Source: an uncultured Pelagibacteraceae bacterium (GTDB lineage: Bacteria; Pseudomonadota; Alphaproteobacteria; Pelagibacterales; Pelagibacteraceae). From it: a stretch of 64,000 bases of DNA. Positions 28,865 through 36,694 of this stretch are shown here, one piece after another (the first letter of the stretch is position 1; every line of letters begins with the position of its first letter). The notes under the pieces were generated by a model. It was not told the DNA's origin, searched no databases, and was given only the letters and a program-made list of their open reading frames with translations. The stretch covers positions 106,768 to 170,767 of the forward strand of contig CACIWQ010000001.1 of the NCBI GenBank assembly GCA_902590395.1, read 5' to 3'. The translations under genes were made by a program, and so were the position numbers.

Positions 28865-28886
28865 CAGCAAAAATGCTGTTTTTGCT
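28865..28886 (-). terminator. Probable terminator after the TolC-like gene
   Basis: AGCAAAAA (28866-28873) pairs perfectly with TTTTTGCT (28879-28886) around a 5-base loop; an alternative CAGCA/TGCTG stem nests inside. The hairpin is AT-rich and lies just after the TolC-like gene and before the recA promoter, so it may insulate recA from read-through. Confidence 0.45.
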
Positions 28887-28903
28887 AATAAATACTCCAT
28901 TGT

Positions 28904-30184
28904 TTACTGTTTCAAATTTAAATGTTCGGCTGTCAAACGACCTATGGATGACAAAAGATCGAATTGAGTTATAAGAAAATTTCTTTCAGAGGTAGCTAAA
29001 TTTATTCTTGAATTTAATAAAATGGTTCTAGATTGAATTACCTCTAATGTAGTCCTACTACCTCCAGACTCGTATTCTAAAGTAATACCTTCGTTTGCTA
29101 TTTCTGCTGCCTTCACTTGTGATCTAATTGAATCTAAAACACTTTTGGAAGATTGGTAATTGGACCAAGCGTTGGCCACTGTTATCTCTACAGTTTTTTT
29201 GGTGTCTTCAAGTAAAAGTTCTTTTTGGTTTCTTAACTCTTGAGCTTTTTTTAAATTAAAATAGTTGCTACCACCAGCAAACAAAGGCCACGTTGCTGTA
29301 GCCTTTAATGTTTGTTGAGTCCTGTCTTTTATAGTTGCACTCATATCTTCTTGTTCCGCAACTTTGTAAGATAAAGTTGCAGTAGGTGAAAGATCTGAAC
29401 CAGCAATTACAACATCTAATTTAGATTGTTTATATTCTAACGAGGCTATTTGTAAGTCTGGATTTTCTATTTTAGATATATTATAAGCTGCCGCTAAGCT
29501 TTCGGGTAAAGATAAATTTATTTTTTTTACCTCCTGTATGCTATCTAAAGGTTTTTTTCCAATTATTTTTTCAAAATTAGCTTTACTAGTAACTAAATCA
29601 TTCTGAGCAGCTATTAACTGAGCATTTGCACCAGCAAGTGAAGATTCTGATTGGGCCAGATCTGTTAGGCTTATTTCACCCTTTTCTAGTCTGTTTTGAT
29701 CAGTTTCAACTTGTCTTTCTAATAAATCTATATTTAATAAATTTATATTTACCTTTTCTTTATTAAGCAACAGCTCGGTATGAGCTTTGGCAGCTTCCAG
29801 TAAAATTTCTTGTTCTGTTTTTTTAAGTTTGAACTCTGCTAAAATTTGTCCTTGTTTCTTTTTATTATAATTTGCGACGCCACTAAGGCCTTGAAATATT
29901 TTTTGTTCCACGAGTATAGACTGTTCTGAGGGTTCAAAATTTGACTCGGCTCCTTGTGTATTGTCTTGTTCACTAACATATCCTGAAATTGTTACACTTG
30001 GTAAAAATTCACTTACAGACTCTCTTTTTTCTTGTTTTGAAGCTCGCATGTTAGCTCTTTCTGCATTTAATTTAGGATTATTTAGATATGCAGAATTTAA
30101 AGAATCGAACAAAGTATTTGCTCTAGAATCACTGAAGTTCAGTGTAAACATAACAATTAATATAATTTTAAAAAAATTTTTCAT
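28904..30184 (-). CDS. tolC: TolC-family outer-membrane efflux channel
   Basis: Predicted trimeric outer-membrane/periplasmic tunnel for type I secretion or tripartite efflux. The 426 residues include a signal peptide (1-22, cleavage near SRA-NT) and two OEP repeats of long alpha-helices with short beta-strand stretches (about 25-215 and 230-420). Typical phrases are SLNSAYLNNPKLNAERA, GGSRTTLEVIQSR and RNFLITQFDLLSSIGRL. No adaptor or inner-membrane pump gene lies beside it; the MMPL exporter at 13.8 kb is too distant to assume a partnership. It follows the glycerate-kinase-like gene by 1 base. Confidence 0.88.
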   Translation of the reverse strand: MKNFFKIILIVMFTLNFSDSRANTLFDSLNSAYLNNPKLNAERANMRASKQEKRESVSEFLPSVTISGYVSEQDNTQGAESNFEPSEQSILVEQKIFQGLSGVANYNKKKQGQILAEFKLKKTEQEILLEAAKAHTELLLNKEKVNINLLNIDLLERQVETDQNRLEKGEISLTDLAQSESSLAGANAQLIAAQNDLVTSKANFEKIIGKKPLDSIQEVKKINLSLPESLAAAYNISKIENPDLQIASLEYKQSKLDVVIAGSDLSPTATLSYKVAEQEDMSATIKDRTQQTLKATATWPLFAGGSNYFNLKKAQELRNQKELLLEDTKKTVEITVANAWSNYQSSKSVLDSIRSQVKAAEIANEGITLEYESGGSRTTLEVIQSRTILLNSRINLATSERNFLITQFDLLSSIGRLTAEHLNLKQ

Positions 30185-30185
30185 T

Positions 30186-31097
30186 TTAAGTTTTGTATAA
30201 AATTTTTTTTATTTCATGATTTTTTTTTAATAACATAACTACTGATGCAGATTTACTTAAATCTCGGATCATTTGCAAAGTAATTCTTTGATAAAACATT
30301 ATAAAACGTTTTATCTCTTCATAATTCATTATTTTGTTACTTTTTCTAAATTTTTTTCTTAATTTATCTTCTTGCAAAAGTCTCCACTTTAAAACCATAT
30401 TAAAATTTGGAACTTTAATAAAAATAAAATGATCAATCATGGAGAAAAGTTTTTTATACTCATTTTTTAGTTTTTGATTTACATATTTCCTCCATTTTAA
30501 ATCTTTATCTTCATTTTTTTCAAGAACGTTTATTGGTCTTTTAACTAAAGAATTTGATTGAGCTTTTGCGCCCACACACCATCCTTCCAAAATTACTATT
30601 TCAGGTTTTGTGTTTATTTGTGAAAAATATTTACTTTTTATGCGATCATCTATTGATTTATCAAACTTTGGTAATTTGAATTTTCTAAATTTATTAATTT
30701 TAATATTTTTAAAAAATTTTATTATTAAATTAATATCGTGTGTTCCGGGAACACCTCTCGTTTTAAATAATGGATGTATTTTTTCTGATAATCTCTTACG
30801 TTGATTTAGAGTCTTATAAAAATCATCTATTGAGCTTACATAAACCTTCCTTTTAAAATAATTTTTCATTATAATTTTTAATATCTTGCTTATAGTGGTT
30901 TTACCTGATCCCTGTCCTCCCGAGAGACCTAAAAATAATGTTTTTCCTTTTCTTCTATATTTTTTTTCTATCCAAAATGATACTGGTATATAATAATTTT
31001 TCAAATTTTTTACAGATTGGCTTAAAATCTTTTCTTTCTTTATAAATTTTAAATAATCTTTTTTTACTTTAAAAAAACAATCCTCTATTTTTTTCAT
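30186..31097 (-). CDS. P-loop kinase, probably D-glycerate 3-kinase-like
   Basis: Predicted ATP-dependent small-molecule kinase. The 303 residues carry Walker A GLSGGQGSGKTT near 57-68, a SSIDDFYKT motif, and PLFKTRGVPGTHD, which resembles plant and fungal GLYK-type D-glycerate 3-kinases. If correct, it would make 3-phosphoglycerate from glycerate. Uridine kinase/pantothenate kinase relatives share parts of this fold, so the substrate is inferred. The ATG overlaps the GFA-family gene stop by 4 bases and the TolC-like gene follows after 1 base. Confidence 0.72.
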   Translation of the reverse strand: MKKIEDCFFKVKKDYLKFIKKEKILSQSVKNLKNYYIPVSFWIEKKYRRKGKTLFLGLSGGQGSGKTTISKILKIIMKNYFKRKVYVSSIDDFYKTLNQRKRLSEKIHPLFKTRGVPGTHDINLIIKFFKNIKINKFRKFKLPKFDKSIDDRIKSKYFSQINTKPEIVILEGWCVGAKAQSNSLVKRPINVLEKNEDKDLKWRKYVNQKLKNEYKKLFSMIDHFIFIKVPNFNMVLKWRLLQEDKLRKKFRKSNKIMNYEEIKRFIMFYQRITLQMIRDLSKSASVVMLLKKNHEIKKILYKT

Positions 31098-31465
31098 TTT
31101 TTTTTATCAAGAGGATGATTGATACCATCATTAATTGTAACATTTTCTAATTCAAATGGGTTTATCCCTTCGACGCATGCTATGTTTATTCCCCATATTT
31201 TTGGGTTTATCCTGGGATTGCTGTGTGTATGAATACCGCAATTTGAACAAAAATAATGTTTCGCTGTTTTTGTATGATATTGATAAAGCTTTAAAAGCTT
31301 TTCTCCTTTTACAACTTTTAAATCATCATACGATCCAATCACTCCTATAATGTATCCCTTTCTTTTACATAAGGAGCAGTTACATCGCATAATTTTTTTA
31401 AATCCTTCTTCTGGTATTCTGACTTGGATCTCTACTCCACTACAATGACAAGTTAGTTTTTTCAT
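31094..31465 (-). CDS. GFA-family zinc-binding protein (glutathione-dependent formaldehyde-activating fold)
   Basis: Small zinc protein of the GFA (DUF636/CENP-V) family, whose founding member was proposed to speed the formaldehyde-glutathione reaction; most members have unknown roles. The 123 residues contain the expected metal cysteines: CHCSG near residue 6, RCNCSLCKRKG near 27-37, and CSNCGIHTHS near 73-82. It overlaps the kinase gene by 4 bases. A formaldehyde role in a methylotrophic marine bacterium is attractive but not shown by the sequence. Confidence 0.8.
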   Translation of the reverse strand: MKKLTCHCSGVEIQVRIPEEGFKKIMRCNCSLCKRKGYIIGVIGSYDDLKVVKGEKLLKLYQYHTKTAKHYFCSNCGIHTHSNPRINPKIWGINIACVEGINPFELENVTINDGINHPLDKKK

Positions 31466-31645
31466 TTTTTTAATTTAAATTTTTTAGCACGATTTTCATA
31501 CCTTGGTAATATTTATCCACAGTATAACGAGATCTAGTTTTAATGTTCACGTTTTGATTCAGTTTAGATTCTTCTTTGGACTCAAAATACAACCTATTAG
31601 CTGTTTATCCACACCTTGCCTTGTGTCCCATCATATTATAGATTA

Positions 31646-31660
31646 GAACAAAAAGAGAAC
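31646..31660 (+). promoter_or_regulatory. LexA-type SOS box controlling umuDC
   Basis: GAAC (31646-31649), seven bases, GAAC (31657-31660): a perfect match to the direct-repeat SOS box of alphaproteobacteria (GTTC-N7-GTTC on the other strand). It ends 3 bases before the umuD ATG and lies just after a TATTATAG-like -10 (about 31634-31641), so LexA would sit over the transcription start. The remaining 31466-31645 region shows only AT-rich promoter-like sequence. Confidence 0.8.
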
Positions 31661-31663
31661 ATA

Positions 31664-32056
31664 ATGAAATTACTATTACCATTTCATCTAAATAAGGTTG
31701 GGGCAGGATTTCCTTCCCCGGCAACAGATTATGTTGAAGATGACATCGATCTAAATTCACATTTAATAAAAAATATACCTGCCACATTTCTCATTAGAGT
31801 GCAGGGCAAGTCCATGAATACTGTAGGGATTCATGACGGTGATCTTTTAGTAGTAGATAGAAGTTTGAACCCAAAAAATTTTTCTACAGTAATTGCTAAT
31901 GTTAATGAAGAATTAATTGTCAAAACTTTTGTGAAAGAAAAAAATCAATCTTTTTTGACATCCGGATCAAAAAAAATAGAACACAAAATAGATTTATCTG
32001 AAAATCCTGAAATTTTTATTTGGGGTGTAGTAACTTACATTATACATGCTTTATAG
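31664..32056 (+). CDS. umuD: DNA polymerase V subunit UmuD (LexA-like autoprotease)
   Basis: SOS-induced protein that cuts itself with RecA help to form UmuD', the active partner of UmuC in translesion synthesis. From the ATG at 31664 it has 130 residues. The cleavage site is A14-G15 in GAGFPSPA, with catalytic Ser50 (GKSMN) and Lys87 (LIVKTF). All three are exactly ten residues earlier than in E. coli UmuD (24/25, 60, 97). The longer start at 31616 would run through the SOS box and is rejected. It overlaps umuC by 11 bases. Confidence 0.93.
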   Translation: MKLLLPFHLNKVGAGFPSPATDYVEDDIDLNSHLIKNIPATFLIRVQGKSMNTVGIHDGDLLVVDRSLNPKNFSTVIANVNEELIVKTFVKEKNQSFLTSGSKKIEHKIDLSENPEIFIWGVVTYIIHAL

Positions 32057-33326
32057 TAAAAATAAAATAGCCTTGGTAGATTGCAACTCATTTTATGTTT
32101 CTTGTGAAAGATTATTTAACCCATACATTATTAAAAAACCTGCTGTTGTATTATCTAACAATGATGGATGTGTAATTTCTCGTTCGGCGGAAGCTAAAAT
32201 TTTAGGTATTAAAATGGGAGAACCTTATTTTAAAGTAGAAAAAATTGTAAAAAAAAATGATATAAAAGTTTTTTCTTCAAATTATTCACTGTATGGAGAT
32301 ATATCAAGAAGGGTTATGAAAACTTTAAAACAATTTTCGCCAGAGATAGAAATCTATTCCATTGATGAAGCTTTTTTAAATTTGTCTTCAATAAAAAATG
32401 AAGATTTAGCTGAATATGGAAATAAAATTAGAAAAACTGTTTTGCAATGGACGGGGATACCAACTAGTATTGGCATTGCAACAACAAAAACTTTAAGTAA
32501 AGCAGCAAATCATATCGCTAAAAAAGAAAAATCGGGAGTTGTGGACTTCGTGAACTCAAAACAAGTAGACAAGTTACTTGAAAAAATCAAAATAAATGAT
32601 GTTTGGGGTGTTGGCAATCAGTTAACAAAATTTTATATCAAAAACGGAATAAATACAGCTTGCCAACTTAAGAATGCACATAATAATTGGATAAAAAAAA
32701 ATACAAACGTTTTTGGATCACGAACTGCTGCTGAATTAAAAGGAGTTTCATGTATTGCTTTAGATATACATCATGAAAAAAGGAAAAATTGTTGTGTATC
32801 AAGATCTTTTGGAAAAAAAGTTACCAAATTAGAAGAATTAAAAGAATCTATAACAACCCATTGTTTAAATGCTGCAGAAAAAATAAGAATTGATAATCAA
32901 ACGGTAAAAAAAATAACTGTTTTCATAAGAACAAGCCCCTTTCAAAAAAACAAAGATTACTATGCTAACGCAAAAGATATAGATTTACCTATCAGAACAA
33001 ATGATAGTATTGAATTAGTCAAACAAGCTTTGATTGCGCTTAATCATATATATAGAAAAGGATATAGGTATCAAAAAACAGGAATAATTCTCTCTGGTTT
33101 AAATGACATTGATGTTTACAAAAAAAATTTATTTTCATTGGTTAATAACGAGGAAAAGAGAACAAAATTAATGAAAGCTATCGACCATACAAATATTAGA
33201 TTTGGCAGGCATGCTTTGAGCATTGCGCAAGCTGGATTAAAAAGAAAATGGAATATTAAAAGGCAATATTCATCAAAAATCGATACAGCAAGTTTTGATT
33301 TTTTACCTATCGTTAAAACTGTTTAA
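32046..33326 (+). CDS. umuC: DNA polymerase V catalytic subunit UmuC
   Basis: Y-family error-prone polymerase that copies past damaged bases. The 426 residues start with VDCNSFYVSCERLF (metal aspartate and steric-gate region) and contain YSIDEAFLNL with the second metal-binding D-E pair, GIGIATTKTLSKAANHIAKK, and a C-terminal little-finger and UmuC-tail region. The start overlaps umuD by 11 bases, so the subunits are coupled. The 3' end overlaps a convergent glycosyltransferase by 24 bases. Many alphaproteobacteria use imuA-imuB-dnaE2 instead. Confidence 0.95.
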   Translation: MLYSKNKIALVDCNSFYVSCERLFNPYIIKKPAVVLSNNDGCVISRSAEAKILGIKMGEPYFKVEKIVKKNDIKVFSSNYSLYGDISRRVMKTLKQFSPEIEIYSIDEAFLNLSSIKNEDLAEYGNKIRKTVLQWTGIPTSIGIATTKTLSKAANHIAKKEKSGVVDFVNSKQVDKLLEKIKINDVWGVGNQLTKFYIKNGINTACQLKNAHNNWIKKNTNVFGSRTAAELKGVSCIALDIHHEKRKNCCVSRSFGKKVTKLEELKESITTHCLNAAEKIRIDNQTVKKITVFIRTSPFQKNKDYYANAKDIDLPIRTNDSIELVKQALIALNHIYRKGYRYQKTGIILSGLNDIDVYKKNLFSLVNNEEKRTKLMKAIDHTNIRFGRHALSIAQAGLKRKWNIKRQYSSKIDTASFDFLPIVKTV

Positions 33327-34190
33327 ATCATCAACGCTACTAATATTGTGCAAAGATCTATTTAGTTCTTCAATATTCTCACGCTGGGACACCCTAAAAA
33401 CTAAAAACAAAAAAATCATAACAATTAAAACAGGAAAAAGCGTAATAATAGACAAATTACTAGAAACGAAAAAAAGATAAAAAATTAAAAATAAAACCGA
33501 TCGAACTGCTACCGTATATTTAAAAACCGCAATTATAGAAAAAGAATGGATTAAAAGATTAAAAAAGTTCATTTTGGAAGGGCCAAAATATCTTTTGCCT
33601 CTAGTTGAGGGTATCGATGCCCGATCAGAGATAATCTTTGTTACAGAGCCAGAAAAACTACTCCATATACTTGCTTCCTTGATTAATTGAGCAACCTTTT
33701 CCTTTGGTAGACAGCTGTAATTACCAAATTTAATTAATTTACCAGTAAAAATATAAGTTAAAATTTTATGGCTTAAATACATTAATTGAAAGAGAAAGCC
33801 TTCTGAGCGCTTAATTCTATCAGCTGTAATGACTGTTTTTGGTTTCTCGATTGATTTCTTAAAAATTAAATCTAATTCTTCTGGCCTATCCTCTCCATCT
33901 CCATCCATTAATATGACATAATCAAAATCTTTTTTCTCAAATAAAAATTTTAAACCAGTTGCATAACATCTTGCATGTCCTTGGTTTTTTTTAATATTCA
34001 TTACACAAATAGTCTTTATATTTTTAAGATTTATTTTTTCCTTTGGTTTTTCTTCTGTTGAAGCATCATTTACAATCATAACTGAAACTTCACCTTTCCA
34101 TTCGGAAATTTGTTGATCAATCTCATTTAAAAGTTTATTTACAGATTTCCAGTCATTGTAAGTTGGTATTAAAATTACAAATTTTTTCAT
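33303..34190 (-). CDS. Family 2 glycosyltransferase with C-terminal membrane helices
   Basis: Predicted polyprenyl-phosphate sugar transferase of the DPM1/ArnC type. The 295 residues have the GT-A N-terminus VILIPTYND, VNDAS near 50-54, the DGDGED nucleotide-sugar/metal motif near 107-112, and two hydrophobic C-terminal segments (about 210-255). It overlaps the GT39 gene upstream by 4 bases. In such pairs this enzyme usually charges the lipid carrier and the partner moves the sugar in the periplasm. The sugar and acceptor are unknown. Confidence 0.8.
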   Translation of the reverse strand: MKKFVILIPTYNDWKSVNKLLNEIDQQISEWKGEVSVMIVNDASTEEKPKEKINLKNIKTICVMNIKKNQGHARCYATGLKFLFEKKDFDYVILMDGDGEDRPEELDLIFKKSIEKPKTVITADRIKRSEGFLFQLMYLSHKILTYIFTGKLIKFGNYSCLPKEKVAQLIKEASIWSSFSGSVTKIISDRASIPSTRGKRYFGPSKMNFFNLLIHSFSIIAVFKYTVAVRSVLFLIFYLFFVSSNLSIITLFPVLIVMIFLFLVFRVSQRENIEELNRSLHNISSVDDLNSFNDR

Positions 34191-35575
34191 TTATCTCCAA
34201 TCATGCAAATGTCATTTAAAAATTGAATTTGATACAAAATACCATCGCAATCTTGTAAAGTGTTAAAATCTTTAATCAGTACAATACCAGTATTAACTTC
34301 TTTGTCTGCTTCCATTTTCCATTGAGGTCTTGATTTTAAATGGTAGGATAAATTTTGCGCATACCATCCATCTATCCAACCATAGCCAACTACTATTTCA
34401 ATTTTATTTGTAAAATTTTTATCCCATTCAGTCTGAACTTTTTGTGCTATTTGCCTTCCTGGATAATCTGTTCTCTCATTTTTTTCAGAGATTGAAGTTA
34501 AATAATATGTAATGGGAGAAAGAAAAAGAATAAATAAAAATATAAAAAATAAATTTTTAAATTTTGATAAATTAATTTTTGCTTGATATATGTAAACAAA
34601 AAACACTCCTATAAAAAGATAAAAAGGTGACATTCCCATAGTTCTTATTCTGGCACCTGTAAATAGAGAAGTTAAAAAAATTAAAAAAATTGGAAGAACT
34701 GTTATTGAAATTAGAAAAAGTAATTTTTCATCTTTGAAATTAAATTTCATTTTAACTTTGGTAATAATAAAATAAAGCATTATTAAAAAAGGTATAAGAA
34801 TAGCTATTTGCTTTCCCAAGAAAATTATTGGATATATTATATGATTAAGAAATTCTAACGATTTAAAACCAGATAAAGGATCATCAACTGATCTAAAGAT
34901 TGCATAATTAATAGTGGTATAATTGTTGTCCACCAACCACATTAAATGCGGTGCCAAAACTGCAAAAAAACTTACAAGTGAAATTAAACATTTGAAATTA
35001 ATTTTTTTGTTAATTATCAAATAAATAAAAAATATATCCATTGCTATCAATAAATAAATAAACAAATATTTTGATAAAACTCCTAGGGCCGCAAAAAAAC
35101 CAAATAATAGCCAATTCGTAATGTTGTTATGTTTTATGCCTTTCCAACAATAATAAACTGATAGTGCCCAAAACGGTAGCTGGCAAACATTTACATTGAA
35201 TTCTGGAGTTGTATAATTGTAAAAATAAATTCCTTCTAAAAGTAATATTGAAACCAAACTTAAAATTTTATTTTTAAAAAAATCTTTAGAAAAATTAAAA
35301 ATAATAATAAAACTTAAAACAACGAAAATTTGACTTAAAAAATAATAAGCCCAGTCTTGTTTTCCAAACATTTGATAAAAAAGCTCAACAAACCATGCGC
35401 TAAGAGGTGGGTGTTTTTCATAACCGAGCTGTAAGTCATTTCCCCAAGCTAAAGCTTCTATTGTATCTAATGGAAGATTATTGTTTGTAAAACTAGGAAC
35501 TAAAGTCCAAACAACAATATGAAAAAATAAAAAAAATATTAAAATTTTATTAATATCGATTTTTTTGAACGCCAT
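34187..35575 (-). CDS. Family 39 membrane glycosyltransferase (ArnT/PMT-like)
   Basis: Predicted integral membrane transferase that moves a sugar from a polyprenyl-phosphate carrier to lipid A, glycan or protein on the periplasmic side. The 462 residues have about ten membrane helices and the PMT_2-type first-loop region LPLDTIEALAWGND followed by YEKHPPLSAW, with the acidic residues expected for catalysis. The C-terminal about 70 residues form a soluble domain. It is translationally coupled to the GT2 gene (4-base overlap) and is divergent from dksA. The acceptor cannot be told from sequence. Confidence 0.78.
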   Translation of the reverse strand: MAFKKIDINKILIFFLFFHIVVWTLVPSFTNNNLPLDTIEALAWGNDLQLGYEKHPPLSAWFVELFYQMFGKQDWAYYFLSQIFVVLSFIIIFNFSKDFFKNKILSLVSILLLEGIYFYNYTTPEFNVNVCQLPFWALSVYYCWKGIKHNNITNWLLFGFFAALGVLSKYLFIYLLIAMDIFFIYLIINKKINFKCLISLVSFFAVLAPHLMWLVDNNYTTINYAIFRSVDDPLSGFKSLEFLNHIIYPIIFLGKQIAILIPFLIMLYFIITKVKMKFNFKDEKLLFLISITVLPIFLIFLTSLFTGARIRTMGMSPFYLFIGVFFVYIYQAKINLSKFKNLFFIFLFILFLSPITYYLTSISEKNERTDYPGRQIAQKVQTEWDKNFTNKIEIVVGYGWIDGWYAQNLSYHLKSRPQWKMEADKEVNTGIVLIKDFNTLQDCDGILYQIQFLNDICMIGDK

Positions 35576-35603
35576 TAGTTAAATTTATACAAGTTTATCT
35601 CTC

Positions 35604-35631
35604 TTGACACCTAGAAAAACGTCAATATACT
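35604..35631 (+). promoter_or_regulatory. dksA: Sigma-70-type promoter of dksA
   Basis: A perfect -35 TTGACA (35604-35609), a 16-base spacer and a -10 TATACT (35626-35631) point at dksA. The leader would be about 25 bases long, and a GTGAGG ribosome-binding site lies about 7 bases before the ATG at 35664. This is the best-matching promoter I found in the window. Confidence 0.7.
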
Positions 35632-35663
35632 GTGCCGCCTTAAACATTTGTTAGTGAGGTATT

Positions 35664-36071
35664 ATGCCAAAAAAATATGTTCCTAATGATAAAGAAAAAT
35701 ACATGTGTGCACGACAAAAGGCTTACTTTAAAAAAAGACTAATTGAATGGAGAAAAGAAATCATAGAAATCAACAACAAAAGCCTCTATATAGGCGATGT
35801 CGACCACGAAATTTCTTCTCCGGACATTGTTGATCAAGCGTCTTCTCAGACTGAAAAAACTGTTGAAATGAGAACCTTAAACAGGCAAAGAAAGCTTTTA
35901 TCAAAAATCGATAAAGCTATTAAGAGAATTAATGATAATACCTATGGATATTGTGAAGAAACTGGTGAACCAATAGGTATAAAAAGACTAATCGCAAGAC
36001 CAATTGCTACTCTATCAATTGAAGCGCAAGAAAAACATGAAAAAAATGAAAAAATATACGCCGACATTTAA
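35664..36071 (+). CDS. dksA: DksA-type RNA polymerase-binding transcription factor (one-cysteine form)
   Basis: Binds the RNA polymerase secondary channel and, with ppGpp, tunes stable-RNA and amino-acid promoters. The 135 residues have the coiled coil with the tip motif D54-x2-D57-x-A59 (DIVDQAS) and a C-terminal globular domain. Of the four zinc cysteines in E. coli DksA, only C97 is kept; the others are T100, S118 and A121 in CEETGEPI...LSIEAQEKHE. This variant is known from alphaproteobacteria and functions without a C4 zinc finger. It shares a TTAA stop with the convergent GST gene. Confidence 0.93.
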   Translation: MPKKYVPNDKEKYMCARQKAYFKKRLIEWRKEIIEINNKSLYIGDVDHEISSPDIVDQASSQTEKTVEMRTLNRQRKLLSKIDKAIKRINDNTYGYCEETGEPIGIKRLIARPIATLSIEAQEKHEKNEKIYADI

Positions 36072-36694
36072 ATTTTTGGAATTTTTATTCCATTTTTAAG
36101 TGCATCAAATCCTTTTATAACACCATCTCTTTTAGAAATATCTTCATACCAACGACTTAAATTTATAAATTTTTTTAACCCAATATCATGTATTGGATGT
36201 CTAGCTATCCAAGGAAAAGTCGCAATATCAGCAATGGAGTATTCGTCTCCTGCTAAAAACTTTGATTTTTCTAATCTTGCATCTAAATCTTTATATATAG
36301 ACTTAGATATTTTAAAATAGCGCTCCTCTCCAAATTTACTCTTTCCGGGATTATAGTGATGAAATTGATGATGCTGACCTAAAAAAGGGCCAATATGCGC
36401 TACTTGGGCTATAAGCCACTGATTAATTAAAATTCGATTTTTTTTATCATAAAATTTCCCACTCTTTTCGGCTAAATATATTAAAATAGCCCCAGATTCA
36501 AATATACTAATTTTTTTTTCATGATCTGTTATCACTGGTATTTTGCTAAAGGGACTTATTGATCTAAACTTAGAGTTAAATTGTTCCCCTTTATTAAGAT
36601 TTACAACAGTGATTTTATATTTAAATTTAATTTCTTCCAACATAATGGAAATTTTTTTACCATTAGGTGTGTCCGCATAAAATAACTCTATCAT
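36068..36694 (-). CDS. Glutathione S-transferase, Nu-class (YfcG-like)
   Basis: Predicted thiol-disulfide or peroxide-handling glutathione transferase. The 208 residues show a thioredoxin-fold N-terminal domain with the Nu-class TPNGKK motif (residues 9-14), the glutathione-binding FESGAILIYLAEK, and a helical C-terminal domain with YSIADIATFPW. YfcG of E. coli works as a disulfide reductase rather than a conjugating enzyme. It follows the ferredoxin reductase gene with no gap, third in the fdx-fnr-gst run. Confidence 0.85.
   Translation of the reverse strand: MIELFYADTPNGKKISIMLEEIKFKYKITVVNLNKGEQFNSKFRSISPFSKIPVITDHEKKISIFESGAILIYLAEKSGKFYDKKNRILINQWLIAQVAHIGPFLGQHHQFHHYNPGKSKFGEERYFKISKSIYKDLDARLEKSKFLAGDEYSIADIATFPWIARHPIHDIGLKKFINLSRWYEDISKRDGVIKGFDALKNGIKIPKI

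Noticed and set aside
31541-31560. GTTC-N7-GATT as a second SOS box upstream of umuD
   Set aside because: The second half-site matches too few positions, and the perfect box at 31646-31660 explains regulation.
31616-31663. Upstream start adding 16 residues to UmuD
   Set aside because: It runs through the promoter-like region and SOS box; the ATG at 31664 keeps the family register.
33295-33480. 61-codon plus-strand frame at the umuC end
   Set aside because: It is antisense to the GT2 membrane region and has no family resemblance.
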